A stretch of DNA of 32,781 bases from Methylomicrobium sp035916875. Its GTDB lineage: Bacteria > Pseudomonadota > Gammaproteobacteria > Methylococcales > Methylomonadaceae. The notes under the pieces are model-generated. The model saw only the letters and a list, made by a program, of their open reading frames with translations. It had not been told where the DNA came from and made no database searches. Below are positions 6,935 through 14,844 of this stretch, one piece after another. The DNA lies in contig NZ_JAXUHN010000030.1 of assembly GCF_035916875.1 (NCBI RefSeq), positions 1 through 32,781 on the forward strand, given 5' to 3'. A program made the translations under genes and the position numbers. The number at the start of each line of letters is the position of its first letter. The first letter of the stretch is position 1.

Positions 6935-7548
6935 AATTTCCGATGCGCGGACTGTACGCGATTACTCAAACCGATCATAAATCGCAGGGTACCGTGATCG
7001 ACGAAGTGGAGGCGGCGATTCGCGGCGGCACGGCCGTCGTGCAATACCGCGACAAAAATCCGCGCGACGCGCTGGCACTGGCCCGCGAACTGGTCAGAGT
7101 CTGCCACCGGCATAATGTCCCGCTGCTGGTCAATGACGATGTCGAACTGGCCTTGCAGGCCGGCGCCGACGGCGTGCATCTCGGCAAGGATGATGGGCAT
7201 ATCGGCGAAGCCAGAGAGCGGCTCGGCGCAGATGCGATCATCGGCCTCTCCTGCTACAACTCGCTCGATCGAGCCCTGGAAGCTCAAACACACGGCGCTA
7301 CCTATGCGGCCTTCGGGCGATTTTTTCCTTCGAACTCGAAGCCATTGGCCGCCCCCGCCCAACTCGATACGCTTCGGCAAGCCAAACAGGCGCTGTCGAT
7401 TCCGGTCGTCGCGATTGGCGGCATCTTACCCGAAAACGGCGCGCAATTGCTTGCCGCCGGCGCCGACCTGCTGGCCGTAATCGGCGGCATTTTCGACCGC
7501 GAACCGGAAGTCTCTACCCGCGCCTATCTGCGGCTGTTCGACCAATAA
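6931..7548 (+). CDS. thiE: Thiamine-phosphate synthase
   Basis: ThiE couples HMP-PP (made by ThiD, the gene before it) to the thiazole phosphate, giving thiamine phosphate. The 205-aa TIM-barrel protein has 'GLYAITQTD', 'VVQYRDKNPRDAL', 'LLVNDDVELALQAGADGVHLGKDD', 'IGLSCYN', 'AFGRFFPSNSKP' and 'IPVVAIGGI', covering the pyrophosphate and thiazole-phosphate sites. The ATG at 6931 overlaps the thiD stop as ATGA, indicating translational coupling; the frame can be extended upstream but that part lies within thiD. The next gene, soxX, starts 8 bp after its stop, so the thiamine and sulfur genes share one transcription unit. Confidence 0.95.
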   Translation: MKFPMRGLYAITQTDHKSQGTVIDEVEAAIRGGTAVVQYRDKNPRDALALARELVRVCHRHNVPLLVNDDVELALQAGADGVHLGKDDGHIGEARERLGADAIIGLSCYNSLDRALEAQTHGATYAAFGRFFPSNSKPLAAPAQLDTLRQAKQALSIPVVAIGGILPENGAQLLAAGADLLAVIGGIFDREPEVSTRAYLRLFDQ

Positions 7549-7555
7549 CCCGCCG

Positions 7556-7900
7556 ATGAAACGCTTTTTGCCGATTTTGCTTGGACTCCTGGTTGCTTGC
7601 GCCGAAGTCGCTGAAATCCCTCAAGAGCGTTTGAGCTTAGGCAAAAAACTGGCTTTCGACCGCAATAAAGGCAACTGTCTGGCCTGTCATGCGATCGACG
7701 ACGGCGAATCACCCGGCAACATCGGCCCGCCTCTTGTTGTGTTGAGAAATCGCTTCAAGGACAAACCGCAACTCCGCGAGCAAATCTTCGATGCGACGCG
7801 CTTCAATCCCGAAACCAGCATGCCGCCGTTCGGCAAGAACAACATCCTGAGCGCCGAGGAAATCGATCAGGTTGTCGATTATCTATGGAGCCTACCATGA
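7556..7900 (+). CDS. soxX: Sulfur-oxidation c-type cytochrome SoxX, probable lipoprotein
   Basis: SoxX is the monohaem subunit of SoxXA, which links thiosulfate oxidatively to the carrier SoxYZ in the periplasm. The 114-aa protein has one haem-binding site, CLACH (residues 39-43), and a downstream 'SMPPFGKNNILSAEEIDQVVDYLW' with the methionine expected as axial ligand. The signal peptide ends 'LLGLLVAC', a lipobox, so the mature protein may be lipid-anchored through that cysteine. It is short compared with many SoxX proteins. It overlaps soxY by 4 bp (ATGA) and is followed by soxY, soxZ and soxA in the usual order. Confidence 0.88.
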   Translation: MKRFLPILLGLLVACAEVAEIPQERLSLGKKLAFDRNKGNCLACHAIDDGESPGNIGPPLVVLRNRFKDKPQLREQIFDATRFNPETSMPPFGKNNILSAEEIDQVVDYLWSLP

Positions 7901-8367
7901 CCGAAACCCGCCGATCCTTCATCAAAAAAGCGCTGACTTTCAGCACCTATCCGTTGGCTTCATCCCTGGGCTGGCTAGCACCGTTTAGCGTCTTCGCCAA
8001 ATGGCAAGCCGAAAACTTCAAACAAGGTCCGCTCGAAGATACTTTGAAACATCTGTTCAAGGATCAAAAAATCACCGACAGCAAAGACATCGCAATCAAA
8101 ATTCCGACAATCGCCGAAAACGGCGCGGTCGTACCGATCACGGTCAGCAGCACCCTACCCGATGTGCGCACCGTATCGATTTTGGTTGCGAAAAACCCGG
8201 TGCCGCTGGCAGCCCGCTTCGAACTTTCGCCCGAACTCGATCCTTTCATTTCGGCACGCTTAAAAATGGCCGAAACCTCCGAGGTGATTGTAATCACGGA
8301 AACTGGCAGCGGTTTATACAGCGCCAGACAATTAGTCAAAGTCACGATCGGCGGCTGTGGAGGCTGA
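7897..8367 (+). CDS. soxY: Thiosulfate-oxidation carrier protein SoxY
   Basis: SoxY carries the sulfur substrate covalently on its C-terminal cysteine during Sox-type thiosulfate oxidation. The 156-aa protein ends 'VKVTIGGCGG', exactly the GGCGG swinging-arm motif. The N-terminus 'TETRRSFIKKALTFS' is a Tat signal (RRxF-[IL]-K), consistent with export of a folded SoxYZ. The ATG at 7897 is chosen because it overlaps the soxX stop as ATGA and puts the twin arginine close to the start; an ATG four codons earlier is possible. GGAGG near its end serves the soxZ start. Confidence 0.93.
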   Translation: MTETRRSFIKKALTFSTYPLASSLGWLAPFSVFAKWQAENFKQGPLEDTLKHLFKDQKITDSKDIAIKIPTIAENGAVVPITVSSTLPDVRTVSILVAKNPVPLAARFELSPELDPFISARLKMAETSEVIVITETGSGLYSARQLVKVTIGGCGG

Positions 8368-8368
8368 G

Positions 8369-8680
8369 ATGTCGAGCATCAAAATTCGCGCCAAACGCAT
8401 CGACGACAAGACCCAGATCAGAATGCTGATCACGCATCCGATGGAAACCGGCCGCAACAAGGACCCTAAGACGAATCAGTTGATTCCGGCGCATCATATC
8501 CAGGAACTGACATTGAGTCATAACGGCAAAGTGATCGTGAACTGCCAAATGGGCGCAAGCATTTCGAAAGACCCTTATTTTGCGTTCATGCTGAAAGGCG
8601 GAGAGCCGGGCGACAAAATCAAAATCGAATGGCTCGACAACCTCGCCAATAAAGACAGCGAAGAGCATGTTCTCAAATAA
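8369..8680 (+). CDS. soxZ: Thiosulfate-oxidation carrier complex protein SoxZ
   Basis: SoxZ is the partner subunit that forms the SoxYZ heterodimer; it has no signal peptide and is probably co-exported with SoxY by the Tat system. The 103-aa sequence matches the family: 'KIRAKRIDDKTQIRMLITHPMETGR', 'LIPAHHIQELTLSHNGKVIV', 'DPYFAFMLKGGEPGDKI'. The ATG at 8369, one base after the soxY stop, is preceded by GGAGG at ideal spacing. The soxA frame begins before soxZ ends (14-bp overlap). Confidence 0.93.
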   Translation: MSSIKIRAKRIDDKTQIRMLITHPMETGRNKDPKTNQLIPAHHIQELTLSHNGKVIVNCQMGASISKDPYFAFMLKGGEPGDKIKIEWLDNLANKDSEEHVLK

Positions 8681-9596
8681 CTACAGGGTATGCTGCGCGT
8701 ACCTTTTTCAGATTTTTGCGTGTGTTCAAAGCCTTAAAAAAGTACGCGCAGCGTACCCTTCGATAGCCCCTTGCGCCTTGCTGCTATCTCCGCTTTTGTT
8801 AGCTTCTCTCCCCTTGCAAGCAGGCCCGCAACAAGATCAACAACAATTCAGAGAACATTACCGCCAACTTTTCCCGCAATTGCAATTGCAGGATTACGCC
8901 AACGGCATCTATGCGATCGATCCGGTCGCACGCGAGTCCTGGCTTGCGATCGAAGAATTTCCGCCTTATGAAGATGCGATAGATCAAGGCGAAAAGCTGT
9001 TCAGCGCGCCATTTCCTAAAACAGGCCGCCATTATGCCGACTGCTTTCCGAACCACGGGATCGGCATCGCGCATCGTTATCCAAAATGGGACAAGGATAA
9101 AGGCGAAGCCGTCACCCTCGCGAAGGCTTTGAACGATTGCCGAGAAAGCAACCGGGAACAATTGTTGGACGCCGAAAAAGGCGACATCACTCAATTGCTG
9201 GCCTATATGGCCTATACCTCGCGCGGTAAAACGATCGAGATCGTCATACCCGAAGACGACCCGCGCGCCTTGGCGGCCTATCAACAGGGCAAGGATTTTT
9301 ATTACCGGCGCCAAGGCCAACTGAATTTCGCCTGCGCGACCTGTCATGTGCAGAATGCCGGCAAACGCATCCGCTCGGAAATCCTCAGCGCCTCGCTCGG
9401 CCACACCGGCAACTGGCCGACTTATCGGTTAAAATGGGGAGAGATGGGCACGCTGCACCGGCGCTTTCGCGAATGTCTGTCGCAAATCAAAGCCGAAGCG
9501 CAACCTGCGCAAAGCGCTATCCTCCGCAATCTCGAATATTTTTTAAGCTTCATGAGCAACGGCATCCCGATTACAGGACCCAGCACACGCAAATGA
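8667..9596 (+). CDS. soxA: Sulfur-oxidation cytochrome SoxA, single haem site
   Basis: SoxA is the catalytic subunit of SoxXA. The 309-aa protein keeps the C-terminal haem site CATCH (223-227) and the 'FRECLSQIKAEAQ' region, whose Cys270 is the expected active-site haem ligand (cysteine persulfide). At the place of the first haem site of dihaem SoxA it has CFPNH (126-130), so only one haem is bound; Cys126 and Cys158 could form a disulfide, as in other monohaem SoxA proteins. The N-terminus is odd: the only upstream ATG (8667) lies in soxZ, and residues 7-31 come from an 18-bp-arm palindrome. The hydrophobic signal 'CALLLSPLLLASLPLQAG' follows it. Start confidence is moderate, family confidence high. 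Confidence 0.88.
   Translation: MFSNNYRVCCAYLFQIFACVQSLKKVRAAYPSIAPCALLLSPLLLASLPLQAGPQQDQQQFREHYRQLFPQLQLQDYANGIYAIDPVARESWLAIEEFPPYEDAIDQGEKLFSAPFPKTGRHYADCFPNHGIGIAHRYPKWDKDKGEAVTLAKALNDCRESNREQLLDAEKGDITQLLAYMAYTSRGKTIEIVIPEDDPRALAAYQQGKDFYYRRQGQLNFACATCHVQNAGKRIRSEILSASLGHTGNWPTYRLKWGEMGTLHRRFRECLSQIKAEAQPAQSAILRNLEYFLSFMSNGIPITGPSTRK
8685..8759. repeat. REP-like inverted repeat within the 5' end of soxA
   Basis: AGGGTATGCTGCGCGTAC (8685-8702) and GTACGCGCAGCGTACCCT (8742-8759) are inverted copies with one mismatch, separated by 39 nt. The element lies between the soxZ stop and the soxA signal-peptide codons and remains in frame with soxA. Confidence 0.85.
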
Positions 9597-10852
9597 TCAC
9601 GACTCAACCCAGTTGCAATGACATCAACGAACCCGGCCTGATTCCGCTCGACGAAGCGCTGGCCCGCATCCTGGTCGGCGTGCCTGTCATAAAGGCTTAC
9701 GAGCGCGTGAATATCGAGAGCGCGCGCGGCCGCACGCTAGCCGAAGCAGTGACCGCGAGTTTCAACGTGCCGGGACATACCAATTCCGCCGTCGACGGTT
9801 ATGCCATTCATTCCGCCGATTTGCCCGCGGCAGGCACGCGGGTTTTCGACATTGCGGGCAAGGCATACGCCGGCGAACCCTTCCACGGAACCGTCAGCCG
9901 CGGACAATGCCTGCGCATTATGACCGGAGCAGTAATACCCGAAGGGCTCGACACGGTGATCATGCAGGAGCATGCCGAATTGCAAGGTAGTGCGATCGTT
10001 ATCGACAGCCGCCACAAGCCAGGCCAGAACGTGCGCAAGGCAGGAGAAGACATCAATCAAGGGCAAACGATCCTGCATCCGGGGAAATTTCTGACTCCGC
10101 CCGACATCGGCCTGATCGCATCGATGGGCATCCCGGAAATCAATGTGACCCGCAAGCTCAGAATCGCGATCGCTTCGACCGGCGACGAAATTTTCAGCCT
10201 CGGACAAACAACGGCGCCTGACGGCCTTTACGACAGCAACCGATACAGCCTGCTCGCTGCGCTCGACCGCCCCGACATCGAAGCGATCAACCTCGGTATC
10301 GTCGAAGACAGGCCCGAGGCGCTGCTGAATGCTTTTGAACAAGCCGGCAGCTTTGCCGACGTCATCGTCTCGACCGGCGGCGTCTCGGTCGGCGAAGCCG
10401 ATTACACCAAGACTGCCCTACAAACCTCGGGAAACATCGGCTTCTGGAAAGTCGCGATCAAACCCGGAAGGCCTCTCGCCTTCGGCCGAATAGGGAGTGC
10501 GGTATTTTTCGGTCTACCCGGCAACCCGGTGGCGGTGATGGTGGCCTTTTATATTTTGGTCTTGCCGGCGCTCGAAAAAATGCTCGGCGTCACCCACAAA
10601 CCGATCGCCCCGGTTTTCCAGGTCCGCACTCTGGAAAACCTGCGCAAAAAACCGGACCGCACCGAAGTGCAGCGCGGCATTATCGAGCAAAATCACATGG
10701 GTGAGTGGACAGTCAGAACCACCGGCCTACAAGGCTCCGGCATGCTAAGTTCGATGAGTTTGGCCAATGCATTTATCATTTTAGAGCATGACAGAGACCG
10801 TGTTTTGGCCGGCGAATGGGTCTGGGTTCGGCCCTTTGCGGGAATGTTTTAA
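9593..10852 (+). CDS. moeA: Molybdopterin molybdenumtransferase
   Basis: MoeA inserts molybdate into adenylylated molybdopterin to complete the molybdenum cofactor. The 419-aa protein shows all expected elements: 'LIPLDEALARIL', 'FNVPGHTNSAVDGYAIH', 'GQCLRIMTGAVIPEGLDTVIMQE', 'IASTGDEIFSLGQ', 'DVIVSTGGVSVGEADYTK' (MoCF motif) and 'KPGRPLAFGRIGSAVFFGLPGNPVAVM'. The ATG overlaps the soxA stop as ATGA; a longer open frame upstream lies inside soxA. It is the last gene of the thiD-moeA unit. The coupling to sox suggests supply of Moco to a sulfur-pathway molybdoenzyme encoded elsewhere, but this is inference, since MoeA serves all molybdoenzymes. Confidence 0.95.
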   Translation: MITTQPSCNDINEPGLIPLDEALARILVGVPVIKAYERVNIESARGRTLAEAVTASFNVPGHTNSAVDGYAIHSADLPAAGTRVFDIAGKAYAGEPFHGTVSRGQCLRIMTGAVIPEGLDTVIMQEHAELQGSAIVIDSRHKPGQNVRKAGEDINQGQTILHPGKFLTPPDIGLIASMGIPEINVTRKLRIAIASTGDEIFSLGQTTAPDGLYDSNRYSLLAALDRPDIEAINLGIVEDRPEALLNAFEQAGSFADVIVSTGGVSVGEADYTKTALQTSGNIGFWKVAIKPGRPLAFGRIGSAVFFGLPGNPVAVMVAFYILVLPALEKMLGVTHKPIAPVFQVRTLENLRKKPDRTEVQRGIIEQNHMGEWTVRTTGLQGSGMLSSMSLANAFIILEHDRDRVLAGEWVWVRPFAGMF

Positions 10853-11014
10853 ACCTGTCGTTGCTCGATTTTATTAGGCAATCCCATGAGTAGTCCGATC
10901 TTATGTATGAATTGAAGCATAGTATTTCATTATTCAAAGTAGGCTGCCCGTTATCCAGTCATTATTCTTTGCCGGGACATTTAGTACCGCAATATTGTTA
11001 GAAGGGAGAACCCT

Positions 11015-11398
11015 ATGCCGCTATGGCTCATACATGTAATTATCGGCGTCATCGCTGGAATTGCGGCCGGCCTTTTCGGCGTCGGCGGAGGCATTGTTAT
11101 CGTACCCGCATTGATTTATTGGGCCGGTTTCTCTCAACACATGGCTACGGGAACGTCACTTGCGGTGCTGCTTCCGCCCATCGGTTTAGCTGCAGCCTTC
11201 GAGTATTACCGGCATGGAAATGTAGATATTCGAGCAGCCGTAATTTTGGCTGCCACCATGTTTATTGGCTCATGGTTTGGCGCTTACTTCGCGAATCAAA
11301 TGAGCGGGCAGATGCTCCGCCTCATCTTTGGCCTTTTTGTTTGCGGCCTTGGCGTGTACCTCGTATATGGCGCTTGTAAGCGCCTCGGCTGGCTCTGA
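11015..11398 (+). CDS. Small TauE/SafE-family membrane permease
   Basis: A 127-aa integral membrane protein with about four transmembrane segments. The N-terminal 'VIIGVIAGIAAGLFGVGGGIVIVPAL' is the signature repeat of the TauE/SafE family, which exports sulfite, sulfoacetate and related anions, and 'ATGTSLAVLLPPIGLAAAFEYYRHGNVDI' follows the family pattern. At about half the usual length it has a single repeat and would need to dimerise. AAGGGAG lies 8 nt before the ATG. Its position 160 bp after the sox-moeA unit makes a role in sulfur anion export attractive, but transcriptional linkage is not shown and half-size members are often unrelated to sulfur. Confidence 0.85.
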   Translation: MPLWLIHVIIGVIAGIAAGLFGVGGGIVIVPALIYWAGFSQHMATGTSLAVLLPPIGLAAAFEYYRHGNVDIRAAVILAATMFIGSWFGAYFANQMSGQMLRLIFGLFVCGLGVYLVYGACKRLGWL

Positions 11399-11694
11399 TC
11401 TTGAATCGCATGAGACTCGTAGAACGGATTAGACGAGACGCGCAAACCGTAAGCTGAAGGGAAGAAAAGACTTTCCGCACGTCGAATTCCCTCAATGACT
11501 TACCTTGTTATGGTTCAAAAATCAATTTAATGACATTTGTGCCATAAGAAACAATGAATGTCTCGTAATCCGTCATGCAAGGCATAACATTATGGCATCG
11601 GCGGCGGGGCGTTGAATTGCCGTAAGACCTTTATTAATGAAAATACGCCCCCATAATTGCCCGGATTGCTCGAATAAAACAGGACAACGCGCAT

Positions 11695-13242
11695 ATGATG
11701 GAATTAGTTTGGGTAGGTACGGCTTATATCGTAGGTCTAATCGCCAATCGTTTATCTTTTCCCCCGCTGGTCGGCTATTTAGCCGCCGGCTATATTCTGC
11801 ACTTCCTAGGCATCGAATCCGGGCATACATTGACTCATCTGGCCGACATCGGCATAGAGTTATTGCTGTTCACGGTTGGATTGAAGCTTAAATTGCGCTC
11901 CCTGCTGCGGCGCGAAGTGTTAAGCGTCGGCGGTTTGCATTTATTGGCCGTAACCGGGGTATCCGGCGTTGTATTTCTGTTGCTGGGCGAACAAACCCTG
12001 GGCGGGTTGGTATTGGGAGCAAGCTTGGCTTTTTCCAGCACAGTGCTCGCGATCAAGGTACTGGAAGACAATGGCGAGCTTTCTTCCCTGCATGGCCGGG
12101 ACGTGCTCAGTATATTGATACTACAGGATATCGTGGCGATAGCATTGCTGGCTTTCGCCGACGGCAGACAGCCGTCGTATTGGGCCTTCGCCTTGCTGTT
12201 TTTACCTCTTTTGCGCCCGTTGGCGCATCGTTTGCTCACGGTCAGTCGGGCCGATGAGCTACGGCTTCTGCTTGGCGTTTCGCTGGCGCTGGCCGGCGGC
12301 GTAACATCCGAAAACGTCGGCATTTCACCCGATATTGGCGCCTTGCTAATGGGGGTAATGCTATCCGCTCACCCCCAAATCGAAGATCTTTCCGAAAAAC
12401 TCTGGGGCCTTAAGGAAGTCTTTCTGGTCGCATTTTTTCTGCAAATCGGCCTGGCGGATTTGCCGAATCCCGATCAAATCATCCAAGCGATTGAGTTACT
12501 TGGGATATTGCCGTTGCAAGGTATATTGTTCTTCGCGTTATATTTGCTGGCCGGATTACGTTCGCGCACCGCCTTTATCTCCTCGCTGGCATTGATGACC
12601 TACAGCGAGTTCGCCTTGATCACCACCGATGCGGTGGTTAAGGCTAATCTGATATCGCCGGAATGGAACGCAACCATCGCCTTGGCGGTAGCCGGATCAC
12701 TTGCGGTCGCAGCGCCGTTGAACCGATATTCGCATCAATTATTTTCCAGATTTGAGTCGTTTCTAACCAGCTTCGAGAAAAAATCCGGGCACCCGGACCG
12801 ACTGCCCGAATCCATCGGCGTAGCGGAATGGCTGGTCGTGGGGATGGGGCGCACTGGACTATCCGCCTATCTTGCCTTGCATAAACGAGAAAAGCGGGTC
12901 GTCGGTTTGGATGCCGACCCGACCGTTTTGGAAAGCCTGTTAGCCGAAGGCAGGCGTGTGATTTACGGCGATGCGGAAGACTCCGAGCTATGGTCTGGGC
13001 TGCCGTTGGAGCGGATTAAAGGCATTATTCTTACCCTACCTGAATTTGACGCAAGATGCTCGGCGGTTCGCCAACTCAGAAAAAGAGGCTACGCAGGACA
13101 GATCGGCACGATTTGTTATCTCCCTGATGAGAAACAGCAATTAGGACAACTCGGAGCGGATTTTATGATTCATCCGCTGGTTGAAGCAGGAAACCAGTTG
13201 GCCCGGCAAATACTTGGCGACAATTCCGAGTTTCCGGGGTGA
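11695..13242 (+). CDS. Kef-type monovalent cation:proton antiporter with TrkA-N domain
   Basis: A 515-aa CPA2-family antiporter. Residues 1 to about 365 form a 10-12 helix Na+/H+-exchanger domain ('RLSFPPLVGYLAAGYIL', 'LADIGIELLLFTVGLKL', 'LGASLAFSSTVLAIKVLEDN'). Residues from about 375 form a Rossmann TrkA-N/RCK domain with 'EWLVVGMGRTGLSAYLAL' (GxGRxG, nucleotide binding) and 'VVGLDADP'. It should export K+ or Na+ in exchange for protons under control of a bound nucleotide. It resembles YbaL/KefB but lacks a C-terminal TrkA-C domain, so I give no symbol. Transcribed alone. The first two codons are both ATG. Confidence 0.9.
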   Translation: MMELVWVGTAYIVGLIANRLSFPPLVGYLAAGYILHFLGIESGHTLTHLADIGIELLLFTVGLKLKLRSLLRREVLSVGGLHLLAVTGVSGVVFLLLGEQTLGGLVLGASLAFSSTVLAIKVLEDNGELSSLHGRDVLSILILQDIVAIALLAFADGRQPSYWAFALLFLPLLRPLAHRLLTVSRADELRLLLGVSLALAGGVTSENVGISPDIGALLMGVMLSAHPQIEDLSEKLWGLKEVFLVAFFLQIGLADLPNPDQIIQAIELLGILPLQGILFFALYLLAGLRSRTAFISSLALMTYSEFALITTDAVVKANLISPEWNATIALAVAGSLAVAAPLNRYSHQLFSRFESFLTSFEKKSGHPDRLPESIGVAEWLVVGMGRTGLSAYLALHKREKRVVGLDADPTVLESLLAEGRRVIYGDAEDSELWSGLPLERIKGIILTLPEFDARCSAVRQLRKRGYAGQIGTICYLPDEKQQLGQLGADFMIHPLVEAGNQLARQILGDNSEFPG

Positions 13243-13256
13243 CATAAACTCGGAAT
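13223..13256 (+). terminator. Hairpin spanning the antiporter stop codon
   Basis: ATTCCGAGTTT (13223-13233) and AAACTCGGAAT (13246-13256) are perfect 11-bp arms around a 12-nt loop that contains the TGA stop. No T-run follows, so it may protect the 3' end or act as a weak terminator rather than a classical one. Confidence 0.5.
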
Positions 13257-13624
13257 CAAGAATCCATAAGCCTTACATAGGTAAGCAACCAACCGTAGAA
13301 ACCGCGACAGCCTGTCAGCATGCGTACGAAGCTCTAGGTTAAAACCCAACGCTCCTCACGCTTGACGAGCTTCGCGTCTAGGCTCCGTCCTTTGAATTAT
13401 CGAAACCAGCATTCATTTGCTTAAGACATCATTTCGGTTCCCGCTAGGCCGGCGAAGACACTCCCTACGGATTTCGCCTTCGCTTTCATTCCCCGCATCA
13501 TAGCATTAGTATATAATTATTTAGCACCGAAGTTTTTTGATAAACGGTGAGGGCTGATTTCCTTGTCCGGGGAAGTGTTGTTGCCCTCGTTTTTTTAATC
13601 CTTCATGATTTCCAAAAAATCGTC
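13257..13624. other. Intergenic region before the L,D-transpeptidase, no gene seen
   Basis: Contains an imperfect inverted repeat, CGAAGCTC near 13328 and GAGCTTCG near 13366. A TATAAT at 13512-13517 could be a -10 box for the downstream gene, but no good -35 lies at the right distance. No reading frame here looks like a gene. Confidence 0.45.
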
Positions 13625-14572
13625 ATGAAAATTTCCAGATTCTTTGCTTTTTTGATTTTGCCGGCCGCGCTGAATTGCGAAGCCTGGGCAACCACTTATA
13701 ACTTACCGGCAAACAACAACGATAGCGTCATTAGCGAATTCAATGGAAGTTTACCGTTAACCCGTGCCGAACAAAACGAAACTTTGCTCGATGTGGCCAG
13801 ACGTTTCCTTTTGGGGCAACAGGAAATTGTACGATTGAATCCCGATGTCGATCGCTGGCATATCAAAAAGGACGAGATTATCCGCTTAGCGAACCGGCGG
13901 ATTTTACCGGATACTCCCCGTGACGGCATTACCCTGAACATCGCCGAATACCGCATGTATTACTATCCGCCCGCAGAAAAGGGGAAATCGCCTCAGGTCA
14001 TCTCCTATGCACATGGCATCGGTCGGCAGGACTGGAAAACGCCGCTCGGCAAAACCCGTATTACCCGCAAAGTTAAAGATCCCGCTTGGCATCCGCCGGA
14101 ATCGATCCGTCGTGAGCACGCGGCGAACGGAGATCCTTTACCGGCGGTAGTGCCGCCCGGCCCTCACAATCCGCTCGGAGCCTACATGTTGCATCTCGAT
14201 ATTCCCGGCGGCTATCTGATTCACGGCACCGACATCGACAAGATCTACGGCATCGGCATGCAGATTACGCATGGTTGCGTCCGCATGTATCCGGAAGACA
14301 TCGAGGCGTTATACCAATCAGTGCCTATTGGAACATCGGTCTATATCGTCAGGCAACCGATCAAAGTCGGATGGCTTGACGATACGCTTTACATCGAAGC
14401 GCATCCCGACCTTGAAGGTGAATCGACGACGCGGGACCAGCGATATGCAGCAGCCTTAGAACTGATTGAAAAGGCCAACGGCCAGATGTTGCCCGAATTT
14501 GACGGGCACGCACTGGAAACGGCATTGACGAGGCTAAACGGTGAACCGGTGCCAATTTTTAAAAGGCCATAA
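13625..14572 (+). CDS. L,D-transpeptidase (YkuD family) with LysM-like N-terminus
   Basis: A 315-aa periplasmic enzyme that forms 3-3 cross-links in peptidoglycan or attaches Braun-type lipoprotein. The signal peptide is 'MKISRFFAFLILPAALNCEAWA'. A LysM-like segment ('ETLLDVARRFLLGQQEIVRLNPDVDRW', about 55-90) follows. The YkuD domain has 'GDPLPAVVPPGPHNPLGAYML', 'GYLIHGTD' and the catalytic 'GIGMQITHGCVRMYPEDIEAL' (HGCxR, Cys nucleophile). It resembles the E. coli ErfK/YbiS/YcfS/YnhG group. The internal ATG at 13625 is chosen because it puts the signal peptide at the N-terminus; the open frame starts 26 codons earlier. Confidence 0.92.
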   Translation: MKISRFFAFLILPAALNCEAWATTYNLPANNNDSVISEFNGSLPLTRAEQNETLLDVARRFLLGQQEIVRLNPDVDRWHIKKDEIIRLANRRILPDTPRDGITLNIAEYRMYYYPPAEKGKSPQVISYAHGIGRQDWKTPLGKTRITRKVKDPAWHPPESIRREHAANGDPLPAVVPPGPHNPLGAYMLHLDIPGGYLIHGTDIDKIYGIGMQITHGCVRMYPEDIEALYQSVPIGTSVYIVRQPIKVGWLDDTLYIEAHPDLEGESTTRDQRYAAALELIEKANGQMLPEFDGHALETALTRLNGEPVPIFKRP

Positions 14573-14844
14573 TTAAAAGCATCACTAACGAAGCCGACGG
14601 CGGACTAAGCATTGGAAAGCGCATGGCTATCTCTGGACAGGAAATAACGAAGGCTGGCATGAAGTTAAATTTCTGCCCTCTGGTTTCATCTATCGATGCC
14701 GGAAAAAATCAAATTCGCGTTTCGCTCACGGATTTTGTCCGGCGCCTTCGCTTGAAGTAAAGAAATTAACGATCAATGAATTAACAAAGGCATCTTCTGC
14801 CTGCCTTCGCTTCAATAGTGGACGAAAAAGCACCGTCTAGCCTA

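Noticed and set aside
8667..9596. SoxA considered as a dihaem protein
   Set aside because: The first haem position reads CFPNH, not CxxCH, so only the second site can bind haem covalently.
6104..10342. Long antisense frames across thiD, thiE, soxA and moeA
   Set aside because: They are by-products of GC-rich third codon positions in well-identified genes on the plus strand.
14611..14840. Open frame without ATG (HWKAHGYLWTGNNEGWHEVK...) between the L,D-transpeptidase and the N-terminal-His gene
   Set aside because: It has no start codon or ribosome-binding site and no similarity I recognise; it may be a decayed fragment, but that cannot be supported.
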